Positions 54,287 through 62,525 of a stretch of DNA of 64,000 nucleotides are shown piece after piece. The stretch spans positions 682,001-746,000 of the forward strand of contig NZ_SMFO01000001.1 of assembly GCF_004349145.1 (NCBI RefSeq). The letters are read 5' to 3'. The stretch is from Flavobacterium hiemivividum. GTDB taxonomy: Bacteria > Bacteroidota > Bacteroidia > Flavobacteriales > Flavobacteriaceae. The translations under genes were made by a program, and so were the position numbers. Positions within the stretch are counted from its first letter, which is position 1; each line of letters opens with the position of its first letter. The notes under the pieces were generated by a model, which was given only the letters and a program-made list of their open reading frames with translations, searched no databases and was not told the origin of the DNA.

Positions 54287-54318
54287 TTTGTAACAAAATG
54301 TTTTTTTATTTATATTTG
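54287..54318 (+). promoter_or_regulatory. Promoter of the ACT-domain gene, Bacteroidetes type
   Basis: TTTG (54287-54290), 20-nt spacer, TATATTTG (54311-54318): full matches to -33 and -7. An overlapping second TATATTTG lies at 54283-54290. The start site would be near 54325, leaving a leader of about 57 nt before ATG 54382. Confidence 0.6.
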
Positions 54319-54381
54319 CTTCTAATTTTATTACGACAAATAAAAATTTACTGTTCTAACCAGGTAAAAAATATTAAAATT

Positions 54382-55038
54382 ATGAAAACTGTTTCTTCCA
54401 TTGTTGAAAATTACATCAAAACAAAACCTTTCCTTTTAAACGCACTCTCTCTTGGAATCATTAATCTGACGTCGCTATCTAGAAATATAATGTCAGAATT
54501 AGAAAGTGAATTTGGCAAAGAAGTAAAACAAGGTGCAGTTGTCATGTCATTAAAAAGACTAACTGAAGAACTGGATTTTAGATTAAATCACAAAATAAAT
54601 AAAGTAATAAAAAACATTGGAGAGATAACCGTAAGGTCTGCTTTGACTGACTATGCTTTCTCAGTTTCGGAAACGGTTTTGAACAAGCAAGGCGAATTAA
54701 TAGCAGATATTAACGCTTTGCCTGATGTGTTTTACACTTCATCTAGAGGAGTAAATGAAATCAATATTGTAGTAAGCAATAGTGTTAATCACTTAGTGGA
54801 CAAGCATTTTGCAAATGAAAAATTGATCCAAAAATTAGACAATTTAGCATCAATCACCGTTAAATTACCTAAAGAAAATATTATTGTTCCAGGTATTTAT
54901 TATTTCATCTTTCAGCGATTAGCTTGGGAAGGAATCATCATCAATGAAGTTATCTCAACTTCTAATGAGTTTACTATTTTAGTAAGTGAAGACCAAGTAG
55001 ATGTTGCTTTTAAAGTAATCAAGGATTTGAAGAATTAA
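54382..55038 (+). CDS. ACT-domain protein (aspartokinase-ACT-like)
   Basis: 218 residues from ATG 54382 (MKTVSSIVENYIKTKPFLL); an upstream frame from 54298 lies in the promoter. The N-terminal half is helical with a winged-helix-like look (ALSLGIINLTSLSRNIMSELESE); the C-terminal half has an ACT fold (IIVPGIYYFIFQRLAWEGIIINEVISTSNEFTILVSEDQVDVAFKVIKDL) like the regulatory ACT of aspartokinases. There is no kinase domain, so this is an allosteric or regulatory protein, not an enzyme. Its stop is 4 bp before a REP-like hairpin. Confidence 0.8.
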   Translation: MKTVSSIVENYIKTKPFLLNALSLGIINLTSLSRNIMSELESEFGKEVKQGAVVMSLKRLTEELDFRLNHKINKVIKNIGEITVRSALTDYAFSVSETVLNKQGELIADINALPDVFYTSSRGVNEINIVVSNSVNHLVDKHFANEKLIQKLDNLASITVKLPKENIIVPGIYYFIFQRLAWEGIIINEVISTSNEFTILVSEDQVDVAFKVIKDLKN

Positions 55039-55042
55039 ACAT

Positions 55043-55074
55043 AGCTTCCAGCCTTTAAAAGACTGAAAGCTTTT
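55043..55074 (+). repeat. REP-like hairpin 5' of the RAYT gene
   Basis: AGCTTCCAGCCTTTAAAAGA then CTGAAAGCTTTT. It differs from the downstream hairpin at only two positions (G to A), both creating C/A mismatches in the stem. Confidence 0.7.
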
Positions 55075-55089
55075 AACCCCGTAACTCTT

Positions 55090-55645
55090 ATGAATCCCAA
55101 TTCCTCTTGAAAACGGTAAATACTATCATATGTATAATAGAGGTAATAATGGAATTAACTTGTTCTATGATATCGAAAACTATATTCATTTTCTGAGGTT
55201 ATACGACAAATATATTGACCCAATAGCTGAAACTTATGCTTGGTGTTTGATGAAAAATCATTTTCACATTCTGGTTTACATTAAAGAAACGGAAGAGATT
55301 GATATTACAAAATTAGAATACTCATCAACTGATAAACCAAAAGCAATAAGTGCTTCAAAACAGTTTTCAAATTTGTTTAACGCCTATACTTTAGCGATGA
55401 ATAAACGATATAAAAGGACTGGTAGTTTATTTGAGAAAAATTTTAAGAGAAAAGTAGTTACTTCTGACACCTATTTCCAAAAACTTATTTTTTATATCCA
55501 CAATAACCCTGTTCATCATAATTTTACAGAAACCATTATAGAATACCCTTGGACCTCTTATGGAACAATTCTTTCAACAAAAACAACTAAATTGCAAAGA
55601 GATAAAATTATAGAATCGTTTTATGATTTGGAGAACTTTAAATAG
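55090..55645 (+). CDS. REP-associated tyrosine transposase (RAYT), N-terminus frameshifted
   Basis: The open frame from ATG 55130 gives 171 residues of a Y1 (IS200-like) transposase: HUH motif H44-F-H46 (MKNHFHILVYI) and catalytic Tyr122 in LIFYIHNNPVHH. The family normally starts with a segment like PLE-GKYYHIYNRGNN. The in-frame codons before 55130 encode exactly IPIPLENGKYYH, and an ATG at 55090 is one nucleotide out of frame; removing one C from CCC (55096-55098) joins them as MNPIPLENGKYYHMYNRG. So either a single-base insertion or a sequencing error has broken the normal start, and 55130 is only an internal Met. The gene lies between two near-identical hairpins. RAYTs cut and move REP-type hairpins. 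Confidence 0.85.
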
Positions 55646-55702
55646 TACCACAGCATTAATCAAGACTTACATGAAATAGAAGATTTGATTATTGAATAAG
55701 TA

Positions 55703-55746
55703 AAACAAAAAGCTTCCAGCCTTTAAAAGGCTGGAAGCTTTGTTTT
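55703..55746. repeat. REP-like hairpin 3' of the RAYT gene; also terminator for RAYT and mfd
   Basis: AAGCTTCCAGCC / GGCTGGAAGCTT, perfect stem with a TTTAAAA centre, extended by AAAACAAA / TTTGTTTT. Near-identical to the copy at 55043-55074 and in the same orientation, 667 bp away. T runs on both strands make it a likely bidirectional terminator as well. Confidence 0.8.
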
Positions 55747-58700
55747 ATACTTTTTTCCCTCCCAGCATCTCCATCAATTCTAATGCTCTTCTGGTCGATT
55801 TTACATTGTCAAAAGTCAGTAACAATCTTAGACCATTCTTCGTTTCTTTTTCTTTTATTTTACAGATTGAACTATTTTTAGTCACAAAATCCATGACTGA
55901 TGTAAAGCGTTTCGACTGGTAATAATCAGATTGCTGATCAGAAACAAAATAGCCAATCATCTTGCCTTGTTTCATTACTAGTTTCTCGATTCCTACTTGT
56001 GTCGCAATCCATTTTATTCGAATACTATTCATTAAAGCAATAGCTCGTGGCGGCATAGGTCCAAAACGGTCGATCAATTTTGTCTGGAAAACTTGCAGTT
56101 CCTCTTCGTTTTTAACTGCTGATAATTCACTATACAAACTCAATCGTTCACTTATGTTATTGATGTACTCATCAGAGAATAACAACTCAAAGTCCGTGTC
56201 AATTTGCAGGTCTTTTACATATTCTTTGGTTTCAATATCATTCTCAACAGGATATAAATCCTTGAATTCATTTTCCTTCAACTCCTCAATGGCTTCATTC
56301 ATGATTTTCTGATAAGTGTCAAAACCTATTTCGTTAATAAAACCACTTTGCTCACCACCCAATAAATCTCCAGCACCACGAATTTCTAAATCTTTCATCG
56401 CAATATTAAATCCGCTACCTAGTTCACTAAATTGTTCCAAAGCCTGAATTCGCTTTCTAGCATCGTCTGTCATCACTGAATATGGTGGGCAGATAAAATA
56501 GCAAAATGCTTTTTTATTGCTACGTCCTACACGTCCACGCATTTGATGCAAGTCTGACAATCCGAAATTATTAGCGTTATTAATAAAAATCGTATTTGCA
56601 TTAGGAACATCTAAGCCGCTTTCGATAATTGTGGTTGCCACCAAAACATCAAATTCACCGTTCATGAAAGCCAACATCAATTCTTCTAGTTTTTTCCCTT
56701 CCATCTGACCGTGGCCAATTCCAACTCTGGCATTCGGTACCAAACGTTGAATCATTCCGGCAACTTCTTTTATGTTTTCGATTCTATTATTGATAAAAAA
56801 CACTTGTCCGTTACGCTGAATCTCATACGAAATCGCATCCCGAATCATCTCTTCACTAAAACCAACAACATTAGTTTCAATAGGATAACGATTGGGTGGC
56901 GGTGTCGTAATTACCGATAAATCTCGCGCGGCCATTAGAGAAAACTGTAAGGTTCTCGGAATTGGCGTTGCAGTCAATGTGAGCGTATCCACGTTAGCGG
57001 CAATGGTTTTTAATTTGTCTTTTACGTTGACACCAAATTTTTGTTCTTCATCAACAATCAGCAATCCAAGATCTTTAAAAACTACATTTTTATTGACCAA
57101 TTGATGTGTCCCAATAACAATATCAAGTTTTCCCTCAGCTAACTCTTTTAGCGTTTCCGCTTTTTGTTTGGCCGTTCTAAATCGGTTTAAGTAACCGATG
57201 GTAACTGGCATATCTTTTAATCGCTCCGTAAAAGTTCTATAATGCTGGTAGGCTAAAATGGTTGTAGGAACTAGAATTGCGACTTGCTTGCTATTATCCA
57301 CTGCTTTAAAAGCAGCACGAATAGCAACTTCAGTTTTACCAAAACCGACATCACCACATACTAATCGATCCATAGGACGATCGCTTTCCATATCGGCTTT
57401 GACTTCCTGCGTTGACTTGGTTTGATCCGGTGTATCCTCATAAATAAAGGAACTTTCTAATTCGTTCTGCAAGTAACTATCTTTCGAAAACTGGAATCCT
57501 TTATCCAATCGTCTTTTGGCGTATAGCTGAATCAAATTGAATGCAACATGCTTAACCCTTGCCTTAGTTTTTTGTTTTAAAACTTTCCAAGCATTCGAAC
57601 CCAACTTATAAATTTTGGGCGGTGTTCCGTCTTTACCGGTATATTTTGAAATTTTATGTAGCGAATGAATGCTCACATACACAATATCATTATCTGCATA
57701 AACTAGTTTTATGGCTTCCTGAGTTTTATTTTCGACTTGTATTTTTTGTAAACCTCCAAAACGTCCTATTCCGTGATCGATGTGAGTTACATAATCTCCA
57801 ACGGAAAGCGTGGTCAATTCTTTTAAGGTGATATTTTGCTTTTTCGAATAGCTACTCTTAATGTTGAATTTGTGGTAGCGCTCAAAAATTTGATGATCTG
57901 TATAGCAGGTTATTTGGTTTTCTTCGTCAATAAAACCTTGGTACAAAGGCAAAACAATAGTATTATATTGCTTTCGAATATCCTCTGAATTTGTTTCGTC
58001 TAAACTTTCGAAAATATCATGAAAGCGCTTTGCCTGAGCGTCATTAGAACAAAATAAATAATTTTTGTATCCGTTAAACTGATTTTCACTCAAATTATTC
58101 AACAACAAATCGAATTGCTTGTTGAACGACGGCTGCGGTAAAATGTGGAATTCCCATTTTTTAGCTATCTTAAAAATGGGATTCGCGCTCAATTCTATTA
58201 CCGAAAAATCTAAGGCTCTCTTTATAAATGTCCTTTGATTTAAAAACAACTGATCCGGTGTGGAACGTTTTATTTCTTGTGACAATTTCTCAAACGCTTC
58301 TTCTGCTCTTGCAAATTGCTTGTCTAATTGAGAAAAAAGATCTTCAGTATTTTGAATAAAAATCACTGTTTTCTCTGAAATATAATCCAGAAAGCTTTCT
58401 CTGTTTTCCTGAAAAACCTTGTTCTCTACATTTGGGATTATCGTAATTTTCTTCTGCTTTTCTATAGACAGCTGTGTCGCCACATCAAAGCTACGAATGC
58501 TTTCGACCTCATCACCAAAAAACTCAATTCGGTAAGGATTATCATTCGAAAAAGAAAACACATCGACGATTCCTCCACGAACAGAAAACTCGCCCGGTTC
58601 TGTAATAAAATCTACTCTTTTGAATTCATATTCGAATAAAACCTCGTTGATAAAATCAATAGATATTTTATCTCCAACCGACACTTTCAAAGTGTTTTTC

Positions 58701-59119
58701 TCCAAATCTTTACGAGTCACCACTTTTTCAAATAGCGCTTCGGGATAACTTACTATTACAGCAGGTTTCTTGCGGGAATTGATTCGGTTAAGCACTTCGG
58801 CGCGAAGCAAAACATTAGCATTATCAGTATCTTCAATTTGGTATGGACGACGGTACGAACCTGGAAAAAACAGCACGTCCTTTTCACCAATCATTTGTTC
58901 CAAATCGTTCAAATAATAAGCTGCTTCCTCTTTATTGTTTAAAATAACTAAGAATGGAGCGTCGGCTTTTTTAAAAAGTGCACGCACAACAAAAGATACC
59001 GATGATCCCAACAAGCCATCAAGATGTAATTTTGGTTGATTATCTTCCTGCAAGCGGTCAACAATTTGTTGCACTTTAGGCGAATTATCGAAGGTGTTAT
59101 ATAAGGCAGTTTTACTCAA
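55745..59119 (-). CDS. mfd: Transcription-repair coupling factor
   Basis: 1124 residues. Mfd removes stalled RNA polymerase and recruits UvrA. Visible: N-terminal UvrB-like module (SVRGGIVDVFSFSNDNPYRIEFFGDEVESIRSFD), CarD-like RNA-polymerase interaction domain (SVGDYVTHIDHGIGRFGGLQ, about 443-462), helicase Walker A GDVGFGKTEVAIRAAFKA, box II LLIVDEEQKFG, TATPIPRTLQFSL and the motif VI region QMRGRVGRSNKKAFCYF. Normal length. Its start overlaps the stop of the lipoprotein gene by 8 nt. With uvrC at 1 kb this is the second nucleotide-excision repair gene in the window, though far apart. Confidence 0.96.
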   Translation of the reverse strand: MSKTALYNTFDNSPKVQQIVDRLQEDNQPKLHLDGLLGSSVSFVVRALFKKADAPFLVILNNKEEAAYYLNDLEQMIGEKDVLFFPGSYRRPYQIEDTDNANVLLRAEVLNRINSRKKPAVIVSYPEALFEKVVTRKDLEKNTLKVSVGDKISIDFINEVLFEYEFKRVDFITEPGEFSVRGGIVDVFSFSNDNPYRIEFFGDEVESIRSFDVATQLSIEKQKKITIIPNVENKVFQENRESFLDYISEKTVIFIQNTEDLFSQLDKQFARAEEAFEKLSQEIKRSTPDQLFLNQRTFIKRALDFSVIELSANPIFKIAKKWEFHILPQPSFNKQFDLLLNNLSENQFNGYKNYLFCSNDAQAKRFHDIFESLDETNSEDIRKQYNTIVLPLYQGFIDEENQITCYTDHQIFERYHKFNIKSSYSKKQNITLKELTTLSVGDYVTHIDHGIGRFGGLQKIQVENKTQEAIKLVYADNDIVYVSIHSLHKISKYTGKDGTPPKIYKLGSNAWKVLKQKTKARVKHVAFNLIQLYAKRRLDKGFQFSKDSYLQNELESSFIYEDTPDQTKSTQEVKADMESDRPMDRLVCGDVGFGKTEVAIRAAFKAVDNSKQVAILVPTTILAYQHYRTFTERLKDMPVTIGYLNRFRTAKQKAETLKELAEGKLDIVIGTHQLVNKNVVFKDLGLLIVDEEQKFGVNVKDKLKTIAANVDTLTLTATPIPRTLQFSLMAARDLSVITTPPPNRYPIETNVVGFSEEMIRDAISYEIQRNGQVFFINNRIENIKEVAGMIQRLVPNARVGIGHGQMEGKKLEELMLAFMNGEFDVLVATTIIESGLDVPNANTIFINNANNFGLSDLHQMRGRVGRSNKKAFCYFICPPYSVMTDDARKRIQALEQFSELGSGFNIAMKDLEIRGAGDLLGGEQSGFINEIGFDTYQKIMNEAIEELKENEFKDLYPVENDIETKEYVKDLQIDTDFELLFSDEYINNISERLSLYSELSAVKNEEELQVFQTKLIDRFGPMPPRAIALMNSIRIKWIATQVGIEKLVMKQGKMIGYFVSDQQSDYYQSKRFTSVMDFVTKNSSICKIKEKETKNGLRLLLTFDNVKSTRRALELMEMLGGKKV

Positions 59120-59723
59120 CTCTAGAAATATTTTGATCGTTTATTACAGGACTACTTTCTGGAATGGCTCTGGAGGCATCCATCATTTTCTTTAGTTCGG
59201 ATTCTCCTTCTTCTAAAGGAATTTTGCTTTTCTCCACAATAATATCCATTTGGCGCTGTAGGGAAGCCAACTCTTTATTGATTTCGGCAATGAGAACAAC
59301 CACTTTTTTATCTGGAATATTGTCCAAATGAATGTACAAGTCTAACAATCTCACTTTAGTAATTAGTGTTGAGATTCGGCTTTTTATTTGCGGTTTGTCA
59401 AATTGTAATGGCAAATTCTCGTTCAACGCCATCGCTTTTTTAGAAATGGCGGTTGATTTTTGTTGAAATGCGCCAATAGTATTATTGGGTTTTTGGGCTA
59501 ATTCAGCCAAAAACAGACGAAGCTCATTCCAGCTCCCTACACTTTCTTCTGCAGCTGTGTTGATGGGTGTGTCATAAAAAACCCAGCCTTTTTTTATACT
59601 CGAAAAAATGACTTCCTTTTTTTTGGCGTCTTTTTCATTCTCTGCTATCCTTTTTTGGTTATCATCTTTACAAGAAGAAAGGAAAATAAGCAGAAAAAGA
59701 AAGGATACTATTTTATATTTCAT
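59112..59723 (-). CDS. Lipoprotein, unknown function
   Basis: 203 residues from ATG 59723 (MKYKIVSFLFLLIFLSSCKDDN), lipobox LSSC (Cys18); a longer frame to 59807 adds 28 non-signal residues and is rejected. The mature part is helical and charged (KIRSRIS-type heptads such as LITKVRLLDLYIHL), without a family I recognise. It overlaps mfd by 8 nt and is on the same strand, so it is probably the first gene of an operon with mfd. Confidence 0.82.
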   Translation of the reverse strand: MKYKIVSFLFLLIFLSSCKDDNQKRIAENEKDAKKKEVIFSSIKKGWVFYDTPINTAAEESVGSWNELRLFLAELAQKPNNTIGAFQQKSTAISKKAMALNENLPLQFDKPQIKSRISTLITKVRLLDLYIHLDNIPDKKVVVLIAEINKELASLQRQMDIIVEKSKIPLEEGESELKKMMDASRAIPESSPVINDQNISRVE

Positions 59724-60038
59724 AGGGATGTTCTCAGTTGTTTTGTGGTTTCCAATGTAATTAGTACAGTCCCTTTCTTCTCGAGGTATAAAATCTCTCA
59801 GGCTCATTTCATTGCGATTACAAGGAAGCGCAAAGTTACAAAGTAAATTTATAATTATAGATTCGAAATTACAAATTAGAATTCGACGTAAAACGCTACA
59901 TTTCTAGCATAAAAATTGCCAAAATCCCGAATAGAAAATTACTATTACTGGCGTTTTTATATTGGATTTACAATCCAGTAGGGACACTGCGAATGCATTT
60001 GTAAAATAGTTATCTTTGTGCTTCAAAAACAATCAATA

Positions 60039-60977
60039 ATGAGCACGAAAATATTAATTATAGGCGCTTGTGGCCAAATAGGGACCGAGTTAACCCATTC
60101 ATTAAGAAAAATATACGGAACTGATAATGTCATCGCTTCGGATATTAGAAAATTAAATAACGACGTTGTAAATTCAGGTCCTTTTGAAGTAGTAAACGCA
60201 TTAGACTTCAATCAGATTGAGCATCTTGTGGAACTTCATGAAATTGATGAAGTTTATTTGATGGCAGCGTTACTATCAGCAACAGCTGAAAAAAACCCCG
60301 CTTTTGCTTGGGATTTAAATATGAATTCTTTGTTTCATGTTTTGAATTTGGCGAAAGCTGGAAAAATCAAAAAAATATTCTGGCCATCCAGTATTGCCGT
60401 TTTTGGACCAACAACTCCAAAAGAAAATACGCCTCAATACACTATCATGGAGCCATCAACGGTTTACGGAATTAGTAAGCAAGCGGGTGAAAGATGGTGT
60501 GAATACTACCACAATATCTTTGGTGTGGATGTAAGAAGCATCCGTTATCCTGGACTAATTAGTTACTCTTCGCCTCCGGGTGGTGGAACTACAGATTATG
60601 CGGTGGATATTTTCCACAAAGCACTTTCTGATAAAACGTATGAGTGTTTCTTGTCTTCAGAAACAAAAATGCCGATGATGTATATGGATGATGCTATTGC
60701 GGCAACAATCCAAATTATGCAAGCGCCAGTGGAAGAAATCAAAATTCGTTCTTCGTACAATCTTGCCGCAATGAGTTTCACGCCAACAGAAATCGCTGCA
60801 GAGATCAAGAAACACATTCCTGAATTTACGATTACTTACGAGCCAGACTTCCGCCAGAAAATTGCTGACAGTTGGCCTGCAAGTATTGATGACACCGAGG
60901 CCAGAAAAGATTGGAATTGGAGTCATAAATATGACTTGGAATCTATGACAACGGATATGCTGGAGCATTTGAAATAA
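60039..60977 (+). CDS. L-threonine 3-dehydrogenase, SDR (epimerase-like) type
   Basis: 312 residues from ATG 60039 (MSTKILIIGACGQIGTEL). NAD-binding GACGQIG motif, catalytic YGISK (Y/K in STVYGISKQAGERWCEYY) and RSIRYPGLISYSSPPGGGTTDYAV are characteristic of the extended-SDR threonine dehydrogenases known from Flavobacterium frigidimaris. Oxidises L-threonine to 2-amino-3-ketobutyrate. kbl is not adjacent. A TATCTTTG -7-like box (60010-60017) precedes the gene; it ends at a perfect terminator. Confidence 0.92.
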   Translation: MSTKILIIGACGQIGTELTHSLRKIYGTDNVIASDIRKLNNDVVNSGPFEVVNALDFNQIEHLVELHEIDEVYLMAALLSATAEKNPAFAWDLNMNSLFHVLNLAKAGKIKKIFWPSSIAVFGPTTPKENTPQYTIMEPSTVYGISKQAGERWCEYYHNIFGVDVRSIRYPGLISYSSPPGGGTTDYAVDIFHKALSDKTYECFLSSETKMPMMYMDDAIAATIQIMQAPVEEIKIRSSYNLAAMSFTPTEIAAEIKKHIPEFTITYEPDFRQKIADSWPASIDDTEARKDWNWSHKYDLESMTTDMLEHLK

Positions 60978-60994
60978 TCCAAAAAAGTAAATAC

Positions 60995-61029
60995 AAAAAA
61001 AGTCTAGCTTAAAAAACTAGACTTTTTTT
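60995..61029 (+). terminator. Intrinsic terminator of the threonine dehydrogenase gene
   Basis: Stem AAAAAAGTCTAG / CTAGACTTTTTT with a loop of CTTAAAAAA type, ending in T7, 18 bp after the stop. A separate dyad GTGCGAA/TTCGCAC lies at 61113-61136. Confidence 0.85.
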
Positions 61030-61176
61030 GGTTTGAAAGCAATTTTAATCCCCGGTTTCACGAAGTTTTCAAATAGTACTCAAACGTCTATAAATCATAT
61101 CTTTGTTTGCGGGTGCGAAATAAGATAAATTCGCACAGCATTAACGGAGAACACCGGAGACTGGGAATTAATTTGT

Positions 61177-61626
61177 TCATTCGTCAGATCTTGCATTTGA
61201 TAAGGTTCCTCCGTCTCCTTTCGTAATATAAAGTAAAACAACAATTTTGGAGTCATTATCTACAAAAAACGGTAATATCAAATTTTTATTGAACTTTATA
61301 TAATATAATTTCTCTTTTTCTTTAAGATCCATTTTAAATTTCGTCCCTTTTTTATTTCCTTCTTCGGGGGTATATACAACTATCTGCCCCGGGGTTTTTT
61401 TATACTCATCTTTTATGGAATTTAACACAAACTGAGACATTTTTTTCCCTTCCGCTGTATATTTCACATATTTTTCAACAACATCTTCTAATTTAACAGA
61501 ATCATCTACGACTTCATATGCAAAATCTTTTAATAACTTTTTATCACTTTGCAAATAATATAAATAGTAGCCTATACACAAAGCTAAAATTACGGTTAAA
61601 ATTAATAGTAGGTTTTTTATTTGTCA
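61177..61626 (-). CDS. Membrane-anchored hypothetical protein, start displaced by an A6 tract
   Basis: The usable frame begins at TTG 61581 with LCIGYYLYYLQSDKK and runs to 61177 (134 residues). Upstream codons in the same frame (LLLILTVILAL) clearly extend a membrane helix but lack a start. An ATG at 61626 (MTNKK) is one base out of frame; deleting one A from the A6 tract (plus T6, 61613-61618) joins them as MTNKNLLLILTVILALCIGYYLYYL. So the gene is most simply a frameshifted membrane-anchored protein with a soluble, charged C-terminal part (VEKYVKYTAEGKKMSQFVLN). Function unknown; it closes the small cluster of the right end. Confidence 0.6.
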
Positions 61627-61692
61627 TATTTAATTCGCATATCTTCATTTGTGGCTGTATCAAATTCTCATTATGCTCAATTCCATATTGAT

Positions 61693-62040
61693 TCAATTAC
61701 AGGTTCCCGTATTACTTGCTGAATTCGCTCCAGTGGTTTGTCTCCTAGCATTAGTAGGTAAAGACATCGTTCTAATATTTTGTCCTAATTGACCAGGGTT
61801 ACTCCCTCCGCCTCCTGGCCAAGACCCATAAGAGTCCGACAAATTCAATCCTGCCAAATTTCCTATTACTATAGCAAAATCCGTACAATTATATGTGTTC
61901 AAATCGTATGTATTAGGGGCATTGTTAGAATATCCCATAATATTAAGTAATTGATTTGAGTCTATTTGGATGGCGACACTAACATCAAAAAAATGATTTT
62001 CATCATTTCCAAAAGCTTTCGGGATTGCGCAGCAATCGTG
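61693..62040 (-). pseudogene. 5'-truncated papain-like peptidase/toxin-domain fragment
   Basis: An ORF with ATG at 61938 gives 81 residues, but the frame is open 34 codons further back to 62040 (AIPKAFGNDENHFFDVSVAIQIDSN) without a start. The sequence has the look of a papain-like domain I recall from C-termini of Bacteroidetes polymorphic-toxin-type proteins: FGNDENHFFDVSV, then a nucleophile Cys in TYNCTDFAIVIGNLAGLNL and GSWPGGGGSNPGQLGQNIRTMSLPT. The upstream half, including any GH-type element, is missing, so it is a remnant or a displaced C-terminal cassette. Between the small lipoprotein and membrane-anchored genes. Confidence 0.6.
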
Positions 62041-62088
62041 TTATTTAGGAACACTTTGGGGAGCAGGTTTTTCACAATTTTCACTCCT

Positions 62089-62508
62089 TTAATCTTTGCC
62101 AATTACCTTGATGCGTATTACAATAAGATTACCATATTTCTCCACATCCTCTTTTGTCCACATCAATTCTTTGCCTTTGGGCCTTTTTTCGAACTTCCAA
62201 TCTACAGGTTCTTTGACATATACGTATAGTCCTAAGTGATTTTTCCCTATCGCCCTTCCGCTTTTAAATTCCTCAGAATCTATAAACCTAAAGGAAAAAA
62301 ATTGATGACCTTCTTCATTATTACCCCATGCGGTTTTTATCTCGGGTTTTATTTCTTTTAATAAATTTTTCAAAGGTTTATTAATGAAGTGTTTTTCGTT
62401 TATTTTTAATTTATGAGCATCGTTAGGCATTTGTACCATTTGTTGTGCTTTACAGCTATAGTTCATTATAATAAAGATCGTTACAAAAATTTTGAGTATG
62501 TTTTTCAT
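62089..62508 (-). CDS. Small lipoprotein, possible immunity-type partner
   Basis: 139 residues. Signal and lipobox NYSC (Cys19: IFIIMNYSCKAQ). Mature part is basic with no family I know (KPLKNLLKEIKPEIKTAWGNNEEGHQFFSF, LGLYVYVKEPVDWKFEKRPKG). It lies 17 bp downstream of the JAMM-like lipoprotein gene on the same strand, probably co-transcribed. Position next to a toxin-like fragment suggests an immunity role, but that is only inference from neighbourhood. Confidence 0.7.
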   Translation of the reverse strand: MKNILKIFVTIFIIMNYSCKAQQMVQMPNDAHKLKINEKHFINKPLKNLLKEIKPEIKTAWGNNEEGHQFFSFRFIDSEEFKSGRAIGKNHLGLYVYVKEPVDWKFEKRPKGKELMWTKEDVEKYGNLIVIRIKVIGKD

Positions 62509-62525
62509 GTTTTTTGTTTTTAGTG

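Noticed and set aside
55745..57831. Plus-strand frames of about 60-116 codons in the mfd region
   Set aside because: Antisense to the conserved mfd helicase; no independent support.
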